Source of the DNA: JAJYVT01 sp035534455
GTDB taxonomy: Bacteria; Actinomycetota; Acidimicrobiia; Acidimicrobiales; RAAP-2
DNA length: 54,739 bases
Assembly (NCBI GenBank): GCA_035534455.1
Contig: DATLRV010000044.1
Span: 1-54,739 of the forward strand
Direction: 5' to 3'
Shown here one piece after another: positions 38,788 through 47,431 of this stretch. Within the stretch, counting starts at the first letter, position 1. Every line of letters starts with the position of its first letter. The translations under genes and the position numbers were made by a program. Below the pieces are notes generated by a model. The model saw only the letters and a program-made list of their open reading frames with translations. It had not been told where the DNA came from and searched no databases.

Positions 38788-40955
38788 GTGGCCTCGCCTT
38801 TCTGGTTCCGCCCGCGTCCGACGCCGCCGTCCCGGGCGCCGTCGCGCGCGCCGTCGCGCGCACTGTCGCGCGCACTGTCGCGCGCCCCGTCGCGCCCCGC
38901 CGGCTGAGGGTCCGTCGGGGACTCGTGCTCGAGCACCAGCGGCCCGTCGAGCGCGAGCGGGGCGAGCGGGCCGCCCACCGCGCCGTCACCCTCGGCGGCG
39001 GGATGCGACGAGTCGGTCCGCCGCCGCCGGTGCAACGCGAGCCGCGAGCCGCTCGAGACGCCCTTGTGGAGTCCCCCCATCGCCCAGCGCGCCGAGCCGG
39101 ACGCCGCACCGATCCCCGGTGAGAACGGCATCTGGGACGCGGAGGCGTCGACGGCGGCGACCATGGGCTCCTGGTTGGTGACCAAAAAGGCCGTGTTCAC
39201 GAGCGAGACGTGCGAGAAGGCCTGCGGGAAGTTGCCCACCTGGCGCCCGGCGACGTGGTCGTACTCCTCGGCGAGGAGGCCGACGTCGTTGCGCAACGAG
39301 ATCAGGCGGTCGAACATCGACGTGGCGTCCTGCTTGCGGCCGATGAGGTACAGGCAGTCCGCCAGCCAGAAGGAGCACGCGAGAAAGGCGCCCTCCCGCC
39401 CGTGGAGACCGTCGACCGTGCCCTGGTCGGTCGTGCGGTACCGCAGGACGAACCCGTCCTCGACGAGCTCGCGCTCGATCGCCTCGATGGTGCCGACCAT
39501 CCGGGGGTCCGTCGCCGGCAGGAACCCCACCCTCGGGATCATGAGGAGGCTCGCGTCCAGAGCGTCCGAGCCGTAGTACTGGGTGAAGGCGTTCTTGTCG
39601 GCGTCGAAGCCCTTCTCGTAGATCTCCCGGCGGATCTCGTCGCGAAGCGTCCGCCACTTGTCGATCGGGCCGGCGAGGTCCGGCCACTCCTCCATCGTGC
39701 GCACCGCACGGTCGACCGCCACCCAGGCCATCACCTTGGAGTGCGTGAAGTGCCGGCGCGGCCCACGCACCTCCCACAGACCGTCGTCGGGCTGGCGCCA
39801 GCCGTCCTCCAGGAAGTCGATGAGCTTGGACTGGAGATCCCAGATCGCCCGGCTGTGGACGCCGTCGATGCGCGCGGCGGTATACAGCGCGGACATCACC
39901 TCGCCGTAGACGTCCAGCTGGTACTGGCCGGCGGCGGCGTTGCCGATGCGCACCGGCCGCGCTCCCTCGTAGCCCGACAGCCAGCCCACCTCCCACTCGT
40001 CGAGCCGCCGCTCCCCGCTGGCGCCGTACATGATCTGGATCTTCGAGACGTCGCCCGCGGTCGCGCGGAGGAGCCAGTCGCGCCACGCCATCGCCTCGGC
40101 GTGGTACCCGCCCCGCATCAGTGCTTCGAGGGTCAGCGTCGCGTCCCGCAGCCAGCAGTACCGGTAGTCCCAGTTCCGCTCCCCGCCGAGCGCCTCGGGT
40201 AGGGACGTCGTCGCGGCGGCGACGATCCCGCCGGTCGGGCCGTAGGTCAGCGCCTTCAGCGTGATCAGGGACCGCAGGACCGCGTCCTTGTAGACGCCCC
40301 CGAAGGAGCACGACGCGGACCACACCTGCCACCAGGCTTCGGTCACGGCGACGGCGTAGCTCGGGTCGATGGGCGCGGGCGGGGTGTCGTGCGACGGGTA
40401 CCACGTCAGGGAGAACGTCATGCGCTGCCCTTCGTGGAGCGTGAATTCCGAGACGGTAGACATCCCCTCGCCGCGGGTCTCGGCCCGCGTCCACAACGAC
40501 ACCGCGTTCGGCCCCGAGGTCGCCGTGAGCAGGTGGTCGTGGCGCGTCACCCAGGGGATCGACTCGCCGTAGTCGAACCGCACGGCCATCTCCATGCGGA
40601 CGGGCACGGTGCCGCCCACGCACTCCACGACACGCATGACCTGCGGGTGACGCTCGCGGATCGGCATGCAGTCGACGACCCGGATGGTGCCGTCCGCCGT
40701 GTCCATCTCGGTCTCGAGGACCAGGGTCTCACCGCGGTACTGCCGGCGCGTGGCGATCACGCTGCCGGGCGCCCCCGCGGGGGCGATCTTCCAGAAGCCG
40801 TTCTGCTCGTCGCCGAGCAATTTGGCGAAGCACGCGGCGGAGTCGAAGTGCGGGAGGCACAGCCAGTCGATGGAGCCGTCCCGGCCCACGAGCGCCATCG
40901 TGTGGAGATCTCCGATGACGGCGTAGTCCTCGATGCGCTGCGACACGGGGGCCAT
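38784..40955 (-). CDS. Glycoside hydrolase family 15 protein (trehalase/glucoamylase type)
   Basis: A 723-residue GH15 enzyme. The N-terminal beta-domain (IEDYAVIGDLHTMALVGRDG, SIDWLCLPHFDSAACFA) is followed by an (alpha/alpha)6 barrel with NWDYRYCWLRDATLTLEAL and ERRLDEWEVGWLSGYEGARP, the general-acid region, and RRHFTHSKVMAWVAVDRAV. In actinobacteria such proteins act as trehalases releasing glucose. No signal peptide is seen, so it is cytoplasmic. The last 100 residues are an extra low-complexity end with RDSA/RDGA repeats (12-base array at 38841-38900). The ATG at 40955 has GGAG 6 bases upstream. First gene of the operon. Confidence 0.92.
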   Translation of the reverse strand: MAPVSQRIEDYAVIGDLHTMALVGRDGSIDWLCLPHFDSAACFAKLLGDEQNGFWKIAPAGAPGSVIATRRQYRGETLVLETEMDTADGTIRVVDCMPIRERHPQVMRVVECVGGTVPVRMEMAVRFDYGESIPWVTRHDHLLTATSGPNAVSLWTRAETRGEGMSTVSEFTLHEGQRMTFSLTWYPSHDTPPAPIDPSYAVAVTEAWWQVWSASCSFGGVYKDAVLRSLITLKALTYGPTGGIVAAATTSLPEALGGERNWDYRYCWLRDATLTLEALMRGGYHAEAMAWRDWLLRATAGDVSKIQIMYGASGERRLDEWEVGWLSGYEGARPVRIGNAAAGQYQLDVYGEVMSALYTAARIDGVHSRAIWDLQSKLIDFLEDGWRQPDDGLWEVRGPRRHFTHSKVMAWVAVDRAVRTMEEWPDLAGPIDKWRTLRDEIRREIYEKGFDADKNAFTQYYGSDALDASLLMIPRVGFLPATDPRMVGTIEAIERELVEDGFVLRYRTTDQGTVDGLHGREGAFLACSFWLADCLYLIGRKQDATSMFDRLISLRNDVGLLAEEYDHVAGRQVGNFPQAFSHVSLVNTAFLVTNQEPMVAAVDASASQMPFSPGIGAASGSARWAMGGLHKGVSSGSRLALHRRRRTDSSHPAAEGDGAVGGPLAPLALDGPLVLEHESPTDPQPAGRDGARDSARDSARDGARDGARDGGVGRGRNQKGEAT
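38841..38900. repeat. 12-base tandem array in the 3' end of the GH15 gene
   Basis: Five units of GTCGCGCGCRCY type (38841, 38853, 38865, 38877, 38889), encoding RDSA/RDGA repeats. Confidence 0.9.
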
Positions 40956-40992
40956 TCTTACTCCGGTCCTCGCGCCCGGGCCGCCGGGGGCC

Positions 40993-42201
40993 TCAGCCCG
41001 ACGTGCACGCGCCCGTCGGGACAGCCGCCGTGCGGTGCGTGGCCGCCATCACCCGGGTCTGGACACCGGGAGACGCCAGGGCGTACCCGACGTCGGGGTA
41101 CGCGGTCGAGCGCGAGAAGACCACGCCGATCACCTGTCCGCTCGCGTCGACGAGGGGGCCGCCGGAGTTCCCGGGCTGCACGTTCGCCTGGACCTGGTAC
41201 ACGGCGCGCGTGACTGTGCCCTCGTTGTAGATGTTCCTCCCCTGGGCGTTCAGCTCCGCGGCCACCGCGGCAGGGTCGACGGTGAGCGGACCGTTCTCGG
41301 GGTAGCCGACCACCGCGGCCTTCGTCCCCGTGGCCACTGTCGACGCGTCGAGGGCGAGGGGGGCGCCGAGCGGGGCGGCGGTCCGCAGGACCGCGAGGTC
41401 GTATGTCGGGTTGAAGTAGACGACGGTCGCGGGGTACTGCTGGCCCCGGACGTCGACGGTCGTCGCCACCTCGCCCGCCACCACGTGCGCGTTGGTGAGC
41501 AGCGCACCGGGACCGATCGCGAACGCCGAGCCCTCCTGCACGTAGCCGCACGCCTGTCCGAGCACCTTCACCGTCGACGCCTCCGCCATCCGGGCGATCC
41601 CTTGCGCCCACGCCGTGGTGGGCATCGCCACGTGCGCGGGAACGGGCTCGAGCTCGGAGAAGACGGGCGGGAACCCCGAACCGCCGAGGAAGCCCTGGAC
41701 CCGGGAGAAGACGTCGGGCAGCGGCGGCATCACCCCGTCGACCGCCCGCACGACCCCCGACCGCGCGACCGCCGAGCTCAGCCAGCTGTAGGGGCTCTGG
41801 ACGAGCTCGTTCGCGACCAGCCAGATCCCCAGCAGGGCGGCGACGAGGGCGACCCCGACTCCGGCGGCGCTGTCGAGCGGGCCGAGCCGGATTCGGCGGG
41901 CGGCGAGGTTGCCCCAGCTCCCGAGCAGCCGCCCGAGCACCCCGAAGATCATCCCCACGCCCACCACCAGCGCCAGGGCGACGGCCGCCTTGGCCGACGG
42001 GGTGCGGACCGACGGCGCGACCACGTCGGTGAGGATCGCCCCGAGGGTGACCCCCAGGACGAACCCGGCGAGCGTGAGGACCTGGATGAGGGCGCCCACC
42101 CGCAACCCGTGCAGGGCGGCGAGGAGCAGGAGGACGACGACCACGATGTCCACCCAGTCCACGTTGCAGGAGGGTATCCAACTGCGCCCCCTTCCGAACA
42201 T
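40993..42201 (-). CDS. MarP-like membrane serine protease (CvpA + trypsin fold)
   Basis: A 402-residue protein with four N-terminal transmembrane helices of CvpA type (about 20-160) and a periplasmic trypsin-like domain. The catalytic triad is visible as NAHVVAG (His about 238), PTYDLAVL (Asp) and QPGNSGGPLV (Ser about 344). Two cysteines (GQACGYV and GACTSG at the very end) match the disulfide that stabilises mycobacterial MarP, an acid-resistance protease. ATG 42201 is chosen; a TTG at 42222 and a GTG at 42162 are alternatives. It lies between the GH15 unit and the divergent phosphate genes. Confidence 0.93.
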   Translation of the reverse strand: MFGRGRSWIPSCNVDWVDIVVVVLLLLAALHGLRVGALIQVLTLAGFVLGVTLGAILTDVVAPSVRTPSAKAAVALALVVGVGMIFGVLGRLLGSWGNLAARRIRLGPLDSAAGVGVALVAALLGIWLVANELVQSPYSWLSSAVARSGVVRAVDGVMPPLPDVFSRVQGFLGGSGFPPVFSELEPVPAHVAMPTTAWAQGIARMAEASTVKVLGQACGYVQEGSAFAIGPGALLTNAHVVAGEVATTVDVRGQQYPATVVYFNPTYDLAVLRTAAPLGAPLALDASTVATGTKAAVVGYPENGPLTVDPAAVAAELNAQGRNIYNEGTVTRAVYQVQANVQPGNSGGPLVDASGQVIGVVFSRSTAYPDVGYALASPGVQTRVMAATHRTAAVPTGACTSG

Positions 42202-42304
42202 CCGGGCCGGAACCGATTGCAATGGCCATTGGACCCCCCGGAGGGCCGAGAGACCGAAGATTTCGCCATCAGTTTCCGGTGGGTTTCCCGGCTGTCCGCG
42301 TCCC

Positions 42305-42315
42305 GTTCACCTCGC
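42305..42315 (+). promoter_or_regulatory. Possible PHO-box half-site upstream of pstB
   Basis: GTTCACCTCGC matches one 11-base unit of the actinobacterial PHO box. The adjoining 11 bases upstream match only weakly, so it may be a single or degenerate unit. It lies 53 bases before the pstB start. Confidence 0.3.
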
Positions 42316-42367
42316 GCCGGTAGGACAGGCAAGGTGATCACGACACACGAGCCGAAGGACGGTCCCG

Positions 42368-43267
42368 ATGGCGGGTGACCTTCCCGCGGACGCCGACGGG
42401 TCCCCTTCCGTGCGCGCGGCCCGGGCAGCCGGCGCAACGTCGGTGCCCCTCCACCCCGCCGCGCCGGCCCCGGACTCGGCCCTCGATGCGCTGGATCCCG
42501 ACCGGGGACGGCCGGCGAACGTCATGGAGACCCGCGGGCTCGGCCTCTTCTTCGGGCAGAAAGCCGTCCTGAGCTCGATCGACATGCCCTTCGCCCGCGG
42601 CACGGTCACCGCGCTCATCGGCCCGACCGGCTCGGGGAAGTCGACCTTCCTCCGCAGCCTCAACCGCATGAACGACAAGGTCACCGGGTTCCGCCACGAA
42701 GGGGACGCCACGCTCGAGGGACGCAGCATCTGGGCGCCGGGTACCGATCTGCTCGACCTCCGCCGCCGGGTGGGGATGCTGTTCCAGCGACCCAACCCCT
42801 TCCCCATGTCCATCCGCGACAACGTGGTCGCGGGCGTCCGCGCCCACCGGATCGCCAGGGGCAAGCAGCTCGACGTCGTCGCCGAGCAGCGGCTGCACGA
42901 GGTGGGGCTTTGGGACGCGGTGAAGGACCGCCTGCGCGATTCACCTTTTCGGCTGTCGGGCGGACAGCAGCAGCTGCTATGCCTCGCCCGGGCGCTCGCC
43001 GTCGGCCCGGATGTCCTCTTGCTCGACGAGCCGACCTCCTCCCTCGACCCCATCTCCACCGAGTACGTCGAGGCGCTGCTCCGAAAACTGGTGCCCGCCC
43101 TCACCCTGATCGTGGTCACGCACAACCTCGGCCAGGCGCGGCGGGTCTCCGACGGCACGATGTTCTTCTACGACGGCCGTCTCGTGGAGCACGGCCCGAC
43201 CGAGGAGCTCTTCGAGCGACCGAAGGACCCGCAGACCGAGCAGTACGTCACGGGACGGTTCGGCTGA
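42368..43267 (+). CDS. pstB: Phosphate ABC transporter ATP-binding protein PstB
   Basis: The ATPase of the high-affinity phosphate importer, 299 residues. Walker A GPTGSGKST (about 84-92), PFPMSIRDNV, signature LSGGQQQLL (PstB normally LSGGQQQRL), Walker B LLLDEPTSSLD and the H-loop VVTHNL are visible. About 50 extra residues rich in Ala/Pro precede the ABC domain (VMETRGLGLFFGQKAVLSSI). AAGGACGG lies at suitable distance before ATG 42368. It precedes pstS, whereas pstB usually comes last in pst operons. Confidence 0.93.
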   Translation: MAGDLPADADGSPSVRAARAAGATSVPLHPAAPAPDSALDALDPDRGRPANVMETRGLGLFFGQKAVLSSIDMPFARGTVTALIGPTGSGKSTFLRSLNRMNDKVTGFRHEGDATLEGRSIWAPGTDLLDLRRRVGMLFQRPNPFPMSIRDNVVAGVRAHRIARGKQLDVVAEQRLHEVGLWDAVKDRLRDSPFRLSGGQQQLLCLARALAVGPDVLLLDEPTSSLDPISTEYVEALLRKLVPALTLIVVTHNLGQARRVSDGTMFFYDGRLVEHGPTEELFERPKDPQTEQYVTGRFG

Positions 43268-43415
43268 TCCCGTCCCCCGCGCGTCGGAGACCTCCGCAGG
43301 CTCGTAGCCGGCGGTTTCCCGAGAAGAGTCCCCGTGCCGGCGCTCTGTGACGGCACGCGGTCAGACGACCACCCATCACCATGACCACCCTGACACCAAC
43401 CACAAGGAGGGCTAC

Positions 43416-44555
43416 GTGACTCGGAAGCTCCGAGCCAGGTTCATCGTGCCGAGCATCATCGGCATGGCAGCTCTAGCGATCGCGTCCGTCGGCGGCATGG
43501 CCGGCGCGACGACCAAGGTCCACGACGCGCACGCGAAGAAGCACAAGCACAAGAAAGTGAAGCTCATCGTCGAGAAGCCCCCAACGGCCACCATCGCCGA
43601 GGCAGGCAGCTCGCTCATGTACCCGCTATGGAACGTGTGGGCTCCCGGCTACACCCAGACATACCCGCAGGTCAACCTCCAAACGGCGGCGGGCGGATCG
43701 GGCAAGGGCATCGCGGGGGCGCTCGACGGCACCCTCCAGATTGGGGCGTCGGACGCCTACCTGTCGACAGCACAGAAGCAGCAGGACCCGACAATCCTCA
43801 ACATCCCGCTGGCCATCTCGGCCCAAGAGGCCGACTACAACATCCCGAATGTGCACGCCCATCTCAAGCTGAACGGCAAGATCCTGGCCAAGATGTACAC
43901 CGGCAAGATCACCAAGTGGAACACATCGGCCATCGCCAAGCTGAACCCGAACGTGACACTGCCGACACTGACCATCGTGCCGATCCACCGGTCCGACGGC
44001 AGCGGTGACACCTTCCTGTGGACCAGCTACCTGTCCGCGTCAACAACGACATGGGCGACAACGGTGGGCTTCAACACGACGGTGACATGGCCCGCCGTTC
44101 CCGGCGGGCTGGCCGGGACAGGCAGCTCGGGCATGCTGGCCTTGTGCAAGACAACCCCCGGCTGCATCACCTACGAAGGAACCAGCTACCAGTCGCAGGC
44201 CCTCGGTGACGGCCTCACCTACGGCCAGCTCGAGAACAAGGCAAAGAAGTACGTGCTGCCGACGCCCAAAACCATCGAGGCGGAAGCGAGTGGCTTCACC
44301 AAGCAGACCCCGGCCACAGGGTCCATCTCGATGATCGACGGCAAGGGCGGGTACCCGATCGTCAACTACGAGTACGGCGTCGTCTCGAAGAAGCAGTCGA
44401 GCTCGAGCGAGGCCAAGGCCGTGCGGTCGCTGCTCGAGTGGTGCATCGATACCAAGGACGGCAACAGCACGACCTACCTGAGCCAGGTCGTGTTCCGGCC
44501 GTTGCCGTCAAAGGTGATCACGCAGTCGTACAAGCAGATCAAGAAGATCAAGTGA
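43416..44555 (+). CDS. pstS: Phosphate-binding protein PstS
   Basis: The extracytoplasmic phosphate receptor, 379 residues, with a signal peptide (IVPSIIGMAALAIASVGGMAGA) but no lipobox cysteine. Phosphate-site motifs AGSSLMYPLW, GGSGKGIAGA and HRSDGSGDTFLW are present. GTG 43416 has a perfect AAGGAGGG. The gene is much less GC-rich than its surroundings: 62-63% in three 60-base lines I counted, against 73% in the pstB line counted. A His/Lys-rich segment (HAKKHKHKKVK) follows the signal peptide. The lack of a lipid anchor suggests release or another attachment. Followed by pstC after 34 bases. Confidence 0.95.
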   Translation: MTRKLRARFIVPSIIGMAALAIASVGGMAGATTKVHDAHAKKHKHKKVKLIVEKPPTATIAEAGSSLMYPLWNVWAPGYTQTYPQVNLQTAAGGSGKGIAGALDGTLQIGASDAYLSTAQKQQDPTILNIPLAISAQEADYNIPNVHAHLKLNGKILAKMYTGKITKWNTSAIAKLNPNVTLPTLTIVPIHRSDGSGDTFLWTSYLSASTTTWATTVGFNTTVTWPAVPGGLAGTGSSGMLALCKTTPGCITYEGTSYQSQALGDGLTYGQLENKAKKYVLPTPKTIEAEASGFTKQTPATGSISMIDGKGGYPIVNYEYGVVSKKQSSSSEAKAVRSLLEWCIDTKDGNSTTYLSQVVFRPLPSKVITQSYKQIKKIK

Positions 44556-44589
44556 TCCCTGCACCGGAGGGGCTCGCGGAGCCTCGCCG

Positions 44590-45684
44590 ATGACCACGGC
44601 CGAGGGAGCAGCCGGCGGACTGCCCGCTGCTCCCGACGCCGCACCACAAGCGCCCCGACCACCCGCGCTCCGGCGGGTGGTCGGGGCGCTGCGGACCGGG
44701 GAGACAGGCGCCTGGAAGTGGAGCGCCCGGGTGGCGGTAGTCCTGCCGGCCGTCGCCCTCGCTTTCGCGGTCACCGTGCTGGCGGTCAAGGCCTACCCCG
44801 CCATCGAGGTCAACGGCTGGCACTTCTTCACGGGGTCGTCCTACAAGATCGGCAGCGCCTACGCCCAGACCGTGCGCACCGACGGGGTCGCCCATCCGGA
44901 GGGCTCCTCATACGGCGTCCTGGCGCTCCTCGTTGGGACCCTGCAGACGGGGTTCATCGCCGTGCTGGTGGCCCTGCCCATCTCGATCGGGTGCGCGTTC
45001 GCCCTCACCGAGCGACTCCACCCCTGGCTGTCCCGCCCGCTCGGTTTCACCATCGAGCTGCTGGCAGGGATCCCGAGCGTGGTGCTCGGCCTGTGGGGGG
45101 TGCTCACCTTCGGGCCGTTCCTGGCCAAGCACGTCTATCCGGCAATCGCGCACGTCATGCCCAACGTGGCGTTCTTCGACTGGTTCAAGGGCACAGTCGG
45201 CCACGGCGAGGGACTGCTCACCGGGAGCCTCGTCCTCGTCCTAATGATCGTGCCCATCATCACCGCCACCACCGCCGACCTGTTTCGCCAGGTGCCGCCG
45301 CTCCCCAAGGAAGGCGGTGAGGCGCTGGGGATGACCGACGCAGAGGTGGCCAGCCGAATCACCATTCCCTGGGTGCGCTCGGGCATCGTCGGGGCAACCG
45401 CCCTGGGGCTCGGTCGAGCGATCGGGGAGACCATCGCCATCGCCATGATCAGCGGCTCGATCTTGCACATCGCCCCGAACATCTACTCGCCCATGTCGAC
45501 CATCGCCGCCGCCATCGTGACCCAGCTCAGCTCGTCGCTGACCGACGCCACCGGGTTCGCCACGGCGACCCTGGCCGAGATGGCGCTGATCCTGGCCGTG
45601 ATCTCGGTGGGCGTCAACCTGGTGGCCCGGTGGATAGTCCACCGCACGTCCCGGATCGGGGGCGCAGTGGGGAGAGGTGCCTAG
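44590..45684 (+). CDS. pstC: Phosphate ABC transporter permease PstC
   Basis: A 364-residue inner-membrane permease of six helices with the EAA-type cytoplasmic loop KEGGEALGMTDAEVASRITIPWVRSGIVGA and the PstC segment FGPFLAKHVYP. About 40 Ala/Pro-rich residues precede the first helix. The ATG at 44590 follows pstS; the 3' end abuts pstA. GC is intermediate (65% in one line counted). Confidence 0.95.
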   Translation: MTTAEGAAGGLPAAPDAAPQAPRPPALRRVVGALRTGETGAWKWSARVAVVLPAVALAFAVTVLAVKAYPAIEVNGWHFFTGSSYKIGSAYAQTVRTDGVAHPEGSSYGVLALLVGTLQTGFIAVLVALPISIGCAFALTERLHPWLSRPLGFTIELLAGIPSVVLGLWGVLTFGPFLAKHVYPAIAHVMPNVAFFDWFKGTVGHGEGLLTGSLVLVLMIVPIITATTADLFRQVPPLPKEGGEALGMTDAEVASRITIPWVRSGIVGATALGLGRAIGETIAIAMISGSILHIAPNIYSPMSTIAAAIVTQLSSSLTDATGFATATLAEMALILAVISVGVNLVARWIVHRTSRIGGAVGRGA

Positions 45685-45685
45685 C

Positions 45686-46555
45686 ATGCGGACAGCCGGT
45701 CGCCGCAAAGTCTTCACCGTCCTGTTCCGGGTGGGCACCTACCTCGCCCTCGGCATCGTCATCACCCCAGCGGTGTGGGTGTTGGTCGGCGTGGTGGCCA
45801 AGGCAGCACCCGGGTGGCAGTGGAACGTCCTGTGGACCCCGCTGGTGAGCAACACCGGCGGCATCGAGGGGCCGCTGATCGGCACTCTCATCCTCATGGC
45901 CGGGGTGCTCCTGATCGCCGGGACCATCGGCGTGCTGGCCGGCATCCACCTGGCCGAGCTCTCAAAGTCCGTCGACCGCGGCCCGTCCAGCTGGCTGAGA
46001 ATGGCCTCCGACGTGCTGTCAGGCTTCCCGTCCATCGTGCTCGGCTACGTCGGCTACGTGGCACTTGTGGTCGGCCTGCACTGGGGCTACTCACTGCTAC
46101 CAGCCCTGCTGATCCTGTCGATAATGGTGGTGCCCTATATCGCCAAGTCGACCGAGACCGCCTTGCGCCAGGTGCCGTCCAGCTACCGGGAGGGAGCCGA
46201 GGCGCTCGGCATGTCGACGGGCTTCTCGTTGCGCAGGGTGGTGCTCAAGAGCGCCGCGCCCGGCATCGTCACCGGGATCCTCATCGCCCTCGCCATCTCG
46301 GCGGGCGAGACTGCCCCGCTCATCTACACGGCCAACTTCTCACAGACGACCTGGACAGGTTCGTTCATCGGTGGCCACGAGTTCGGCTACCTGACCTACA
46401 TGGTGTTCACCTACTGGGACGAGCCATTCAAGCACGACGTCCAGCTGTCCTACGACGCCGCGATGGTGCTGGTCGCGATCGTGCTCATCCTGCTCGTGTC
46501 CGCCCGTATCATCGTGGCGCGGACCCAGCGCCACGCCGAGTCGCGGGGCGGCTGA
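45686..46555 (+). CDS. pstA: Phosphate ABC transporter permease PstA
   Basis: A 289-residue permease with six helices; GIHLAELSKSVDRGPSSWLR, GFPSIVLGYVGYVAL and the EAA loop REGAEALGMSTGFSLRRVVLKSA are characteristic of PstA. ATG 45686 is preferred, with GGAGAGG 8 bases upstream; an earlier GTG at 45677 would overlap the pstC stop. Last gene of the pst unit. The matching PhoU-like gene is at 51136, not adjacent. Confidence 0.95.
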   Translation: MRTAGRRKVFTVLFRVGTYLALGIVITPAVWVLVGVVAKAAPGWQWNVLWTPLVSNTGGIEGPLIGTLILMAGVLLIAGTIGVLAGIHLAELSKSVDRGPSSWLRMASDVLSGFPSIVLGYVGYVALVVGLHWGYSLLPALLILSIMVVPYIAKSTETALRQVPSSYREGAEALGMSTGFSLRRVVLKSAAPGIVTGILIALAISAGETAPLIYTANFSQTTWTGSFIGGHEFGYLTYMVFTYWDEPFKHDVQLSYDAAMVLVAIVLILLVSARIIVARTQRHAESRGG

Positions 46556-46584
46556 ACCACACGCGGCGCTGCCGCGGACCGCCC

Positions 46585-46590
46585 TAACCT
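46585..46590 (+). promoter_or_regulatory. Probable -10 element of a leaderless transcript
   Basis: TAACCT ends 6 bases before GTG 46597. The surrounding CTAACCTCGCGT is identical to that upstream of 30832 on the other strand. Confidence 0.5.
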
Positions 46591-46596
46591 CGCGTC

Positions 46597-47328
46597 GTGG
46601 ATTCCGCCAGGTATCTCGAGGTGCTCTCCGAGCGGGCGGGCGCCCTCCTCCTTGCGGCTACCGAGTCGATGGAGGCGCTGGTGCCGACGTGCCCCGGCTG
46701 GACCGTCGCCGACCTCGTCGTGCACGTCGGAGGGGTGTGGGGCTGGGCGGCCGACATCGTGACGACCGGCTCGCGTGCCGAGGGGCGCGAGCCTCCCGGT
46801 GAACGGTCCGAGCGGGCGCTGCGCGCGTGGGCGTCGGAGGAAGGCGCGCGCCTCGTCGCGGCGCTCGGCGCGGCGGACCCCGATGCCGACTGCTGGACCT
46901 TCGGCCTCCCGCGCGCCACCCGCTTCTGGTTCCGACGCCAGGCGCTCGAGACGACGGTGCACGCGTGGGACGTCGGGCGAGCGGTCGGCAGGCCGACGCC
47001 GATCGACGGGGAGCTCGCGGCCGACGGCATCGACGAGCACCTCTTCGTGATCGTGCCACGCGCCGTCCGCCGGTCGCCGGGGGCGTGGTCGGGCGAGTCG
47101 GTCCACTTCCATCGGACCGACGGAGACGGCGAGTGGATCGTCCGACTCGGGCCGGAGGGCGAGGTGACGACGTCCCGGGCCCACACCAAGGCCGACCTCG
47201 CGCTGCGCGGGACGGCCGAAGCGCTGTGGCTCTGGTCCACCAACCGCCAGACCGCCGACGCGGCCGGCATCGAGCGTTTCGGCGACGAGGCGATCGCGGC
47301 ACGCTGGCGCACGGACCTCTCCTTCTAA
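46597..47328 (+). CDS. MDMPI-type (maleylpyruvate isomerase N-terminal domain) family protein
   Basis: A 243-residue protein opening MDSARYLEVLSERAGALLLA and LVPTCPGWTVADLVVHVGGV, the metal-binding MDMPI/DinB-like N-terminal domain, with FWFRRQALETTVHAWDVGRA providing further histidines. The C-terminal half (TKADLALRGTAEALWLWSTNR) is the usual MDMPI C-terminal domain. Members include mycothiol-dependent enzymes, consistent with an actinobacterial host; most are uncharacterised. A leaderless -10 precedes GTG 46597. It stands alone between the pst unit and the YfhO-like gene. Confidence 0.88.
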   Translation: MDSARYLEVLSERAGALLLAATESMEALVPTCPGWTVADLVVHVGGVWGWAADIVTTGSRAEGREPPGERSERALRAWASEEGARLVAALGAADPDADCWTFGLPRATRFWFRRQALETTVHAWDVGRAVGRPTPIDGELAADGIDEHLFVIVPRAVRRSPGAWSGESVHFHRTDGDGEWIVRLGPEGEVTTSRAHTKADLALRGTAEALWLWSTNRQTADAAGIERFGDEAIAARWRTDLSF

Positions 47329-47372
47329 TCCTTCTGGGCCTGATCCTTCCGGGCCTGATCCTTCCGGGCCGC
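47328..47372. repeat. 15-base tandem array, three copies, just after the MDMPI-type gene
   Basis: ATCCTTCTGGGCCTG, ATCCTTCCGGGCCTG and ATCCTTCCGGGCCGC begin at 47328, 47343 and 47358, the first sharing the last base of the stop codon. Non-coding. Confidence 0.85.
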
Positions 47373-47431
47373 CGGCCCTCATCGCCGGGTGCGCGGACGC
47401 ACGTCGACCCGGCCTGCGAGAGTTTCGGGCG

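Noticed and set aside
43268..43415. Spacer between pstB and pstS considered for a second PHO box or terminator
   Set aside because: Only a weak 6-bp inverted repeat (GTGCCG/CGGCAC near 43333-43355) is visible, and no GTTCACC-like units.
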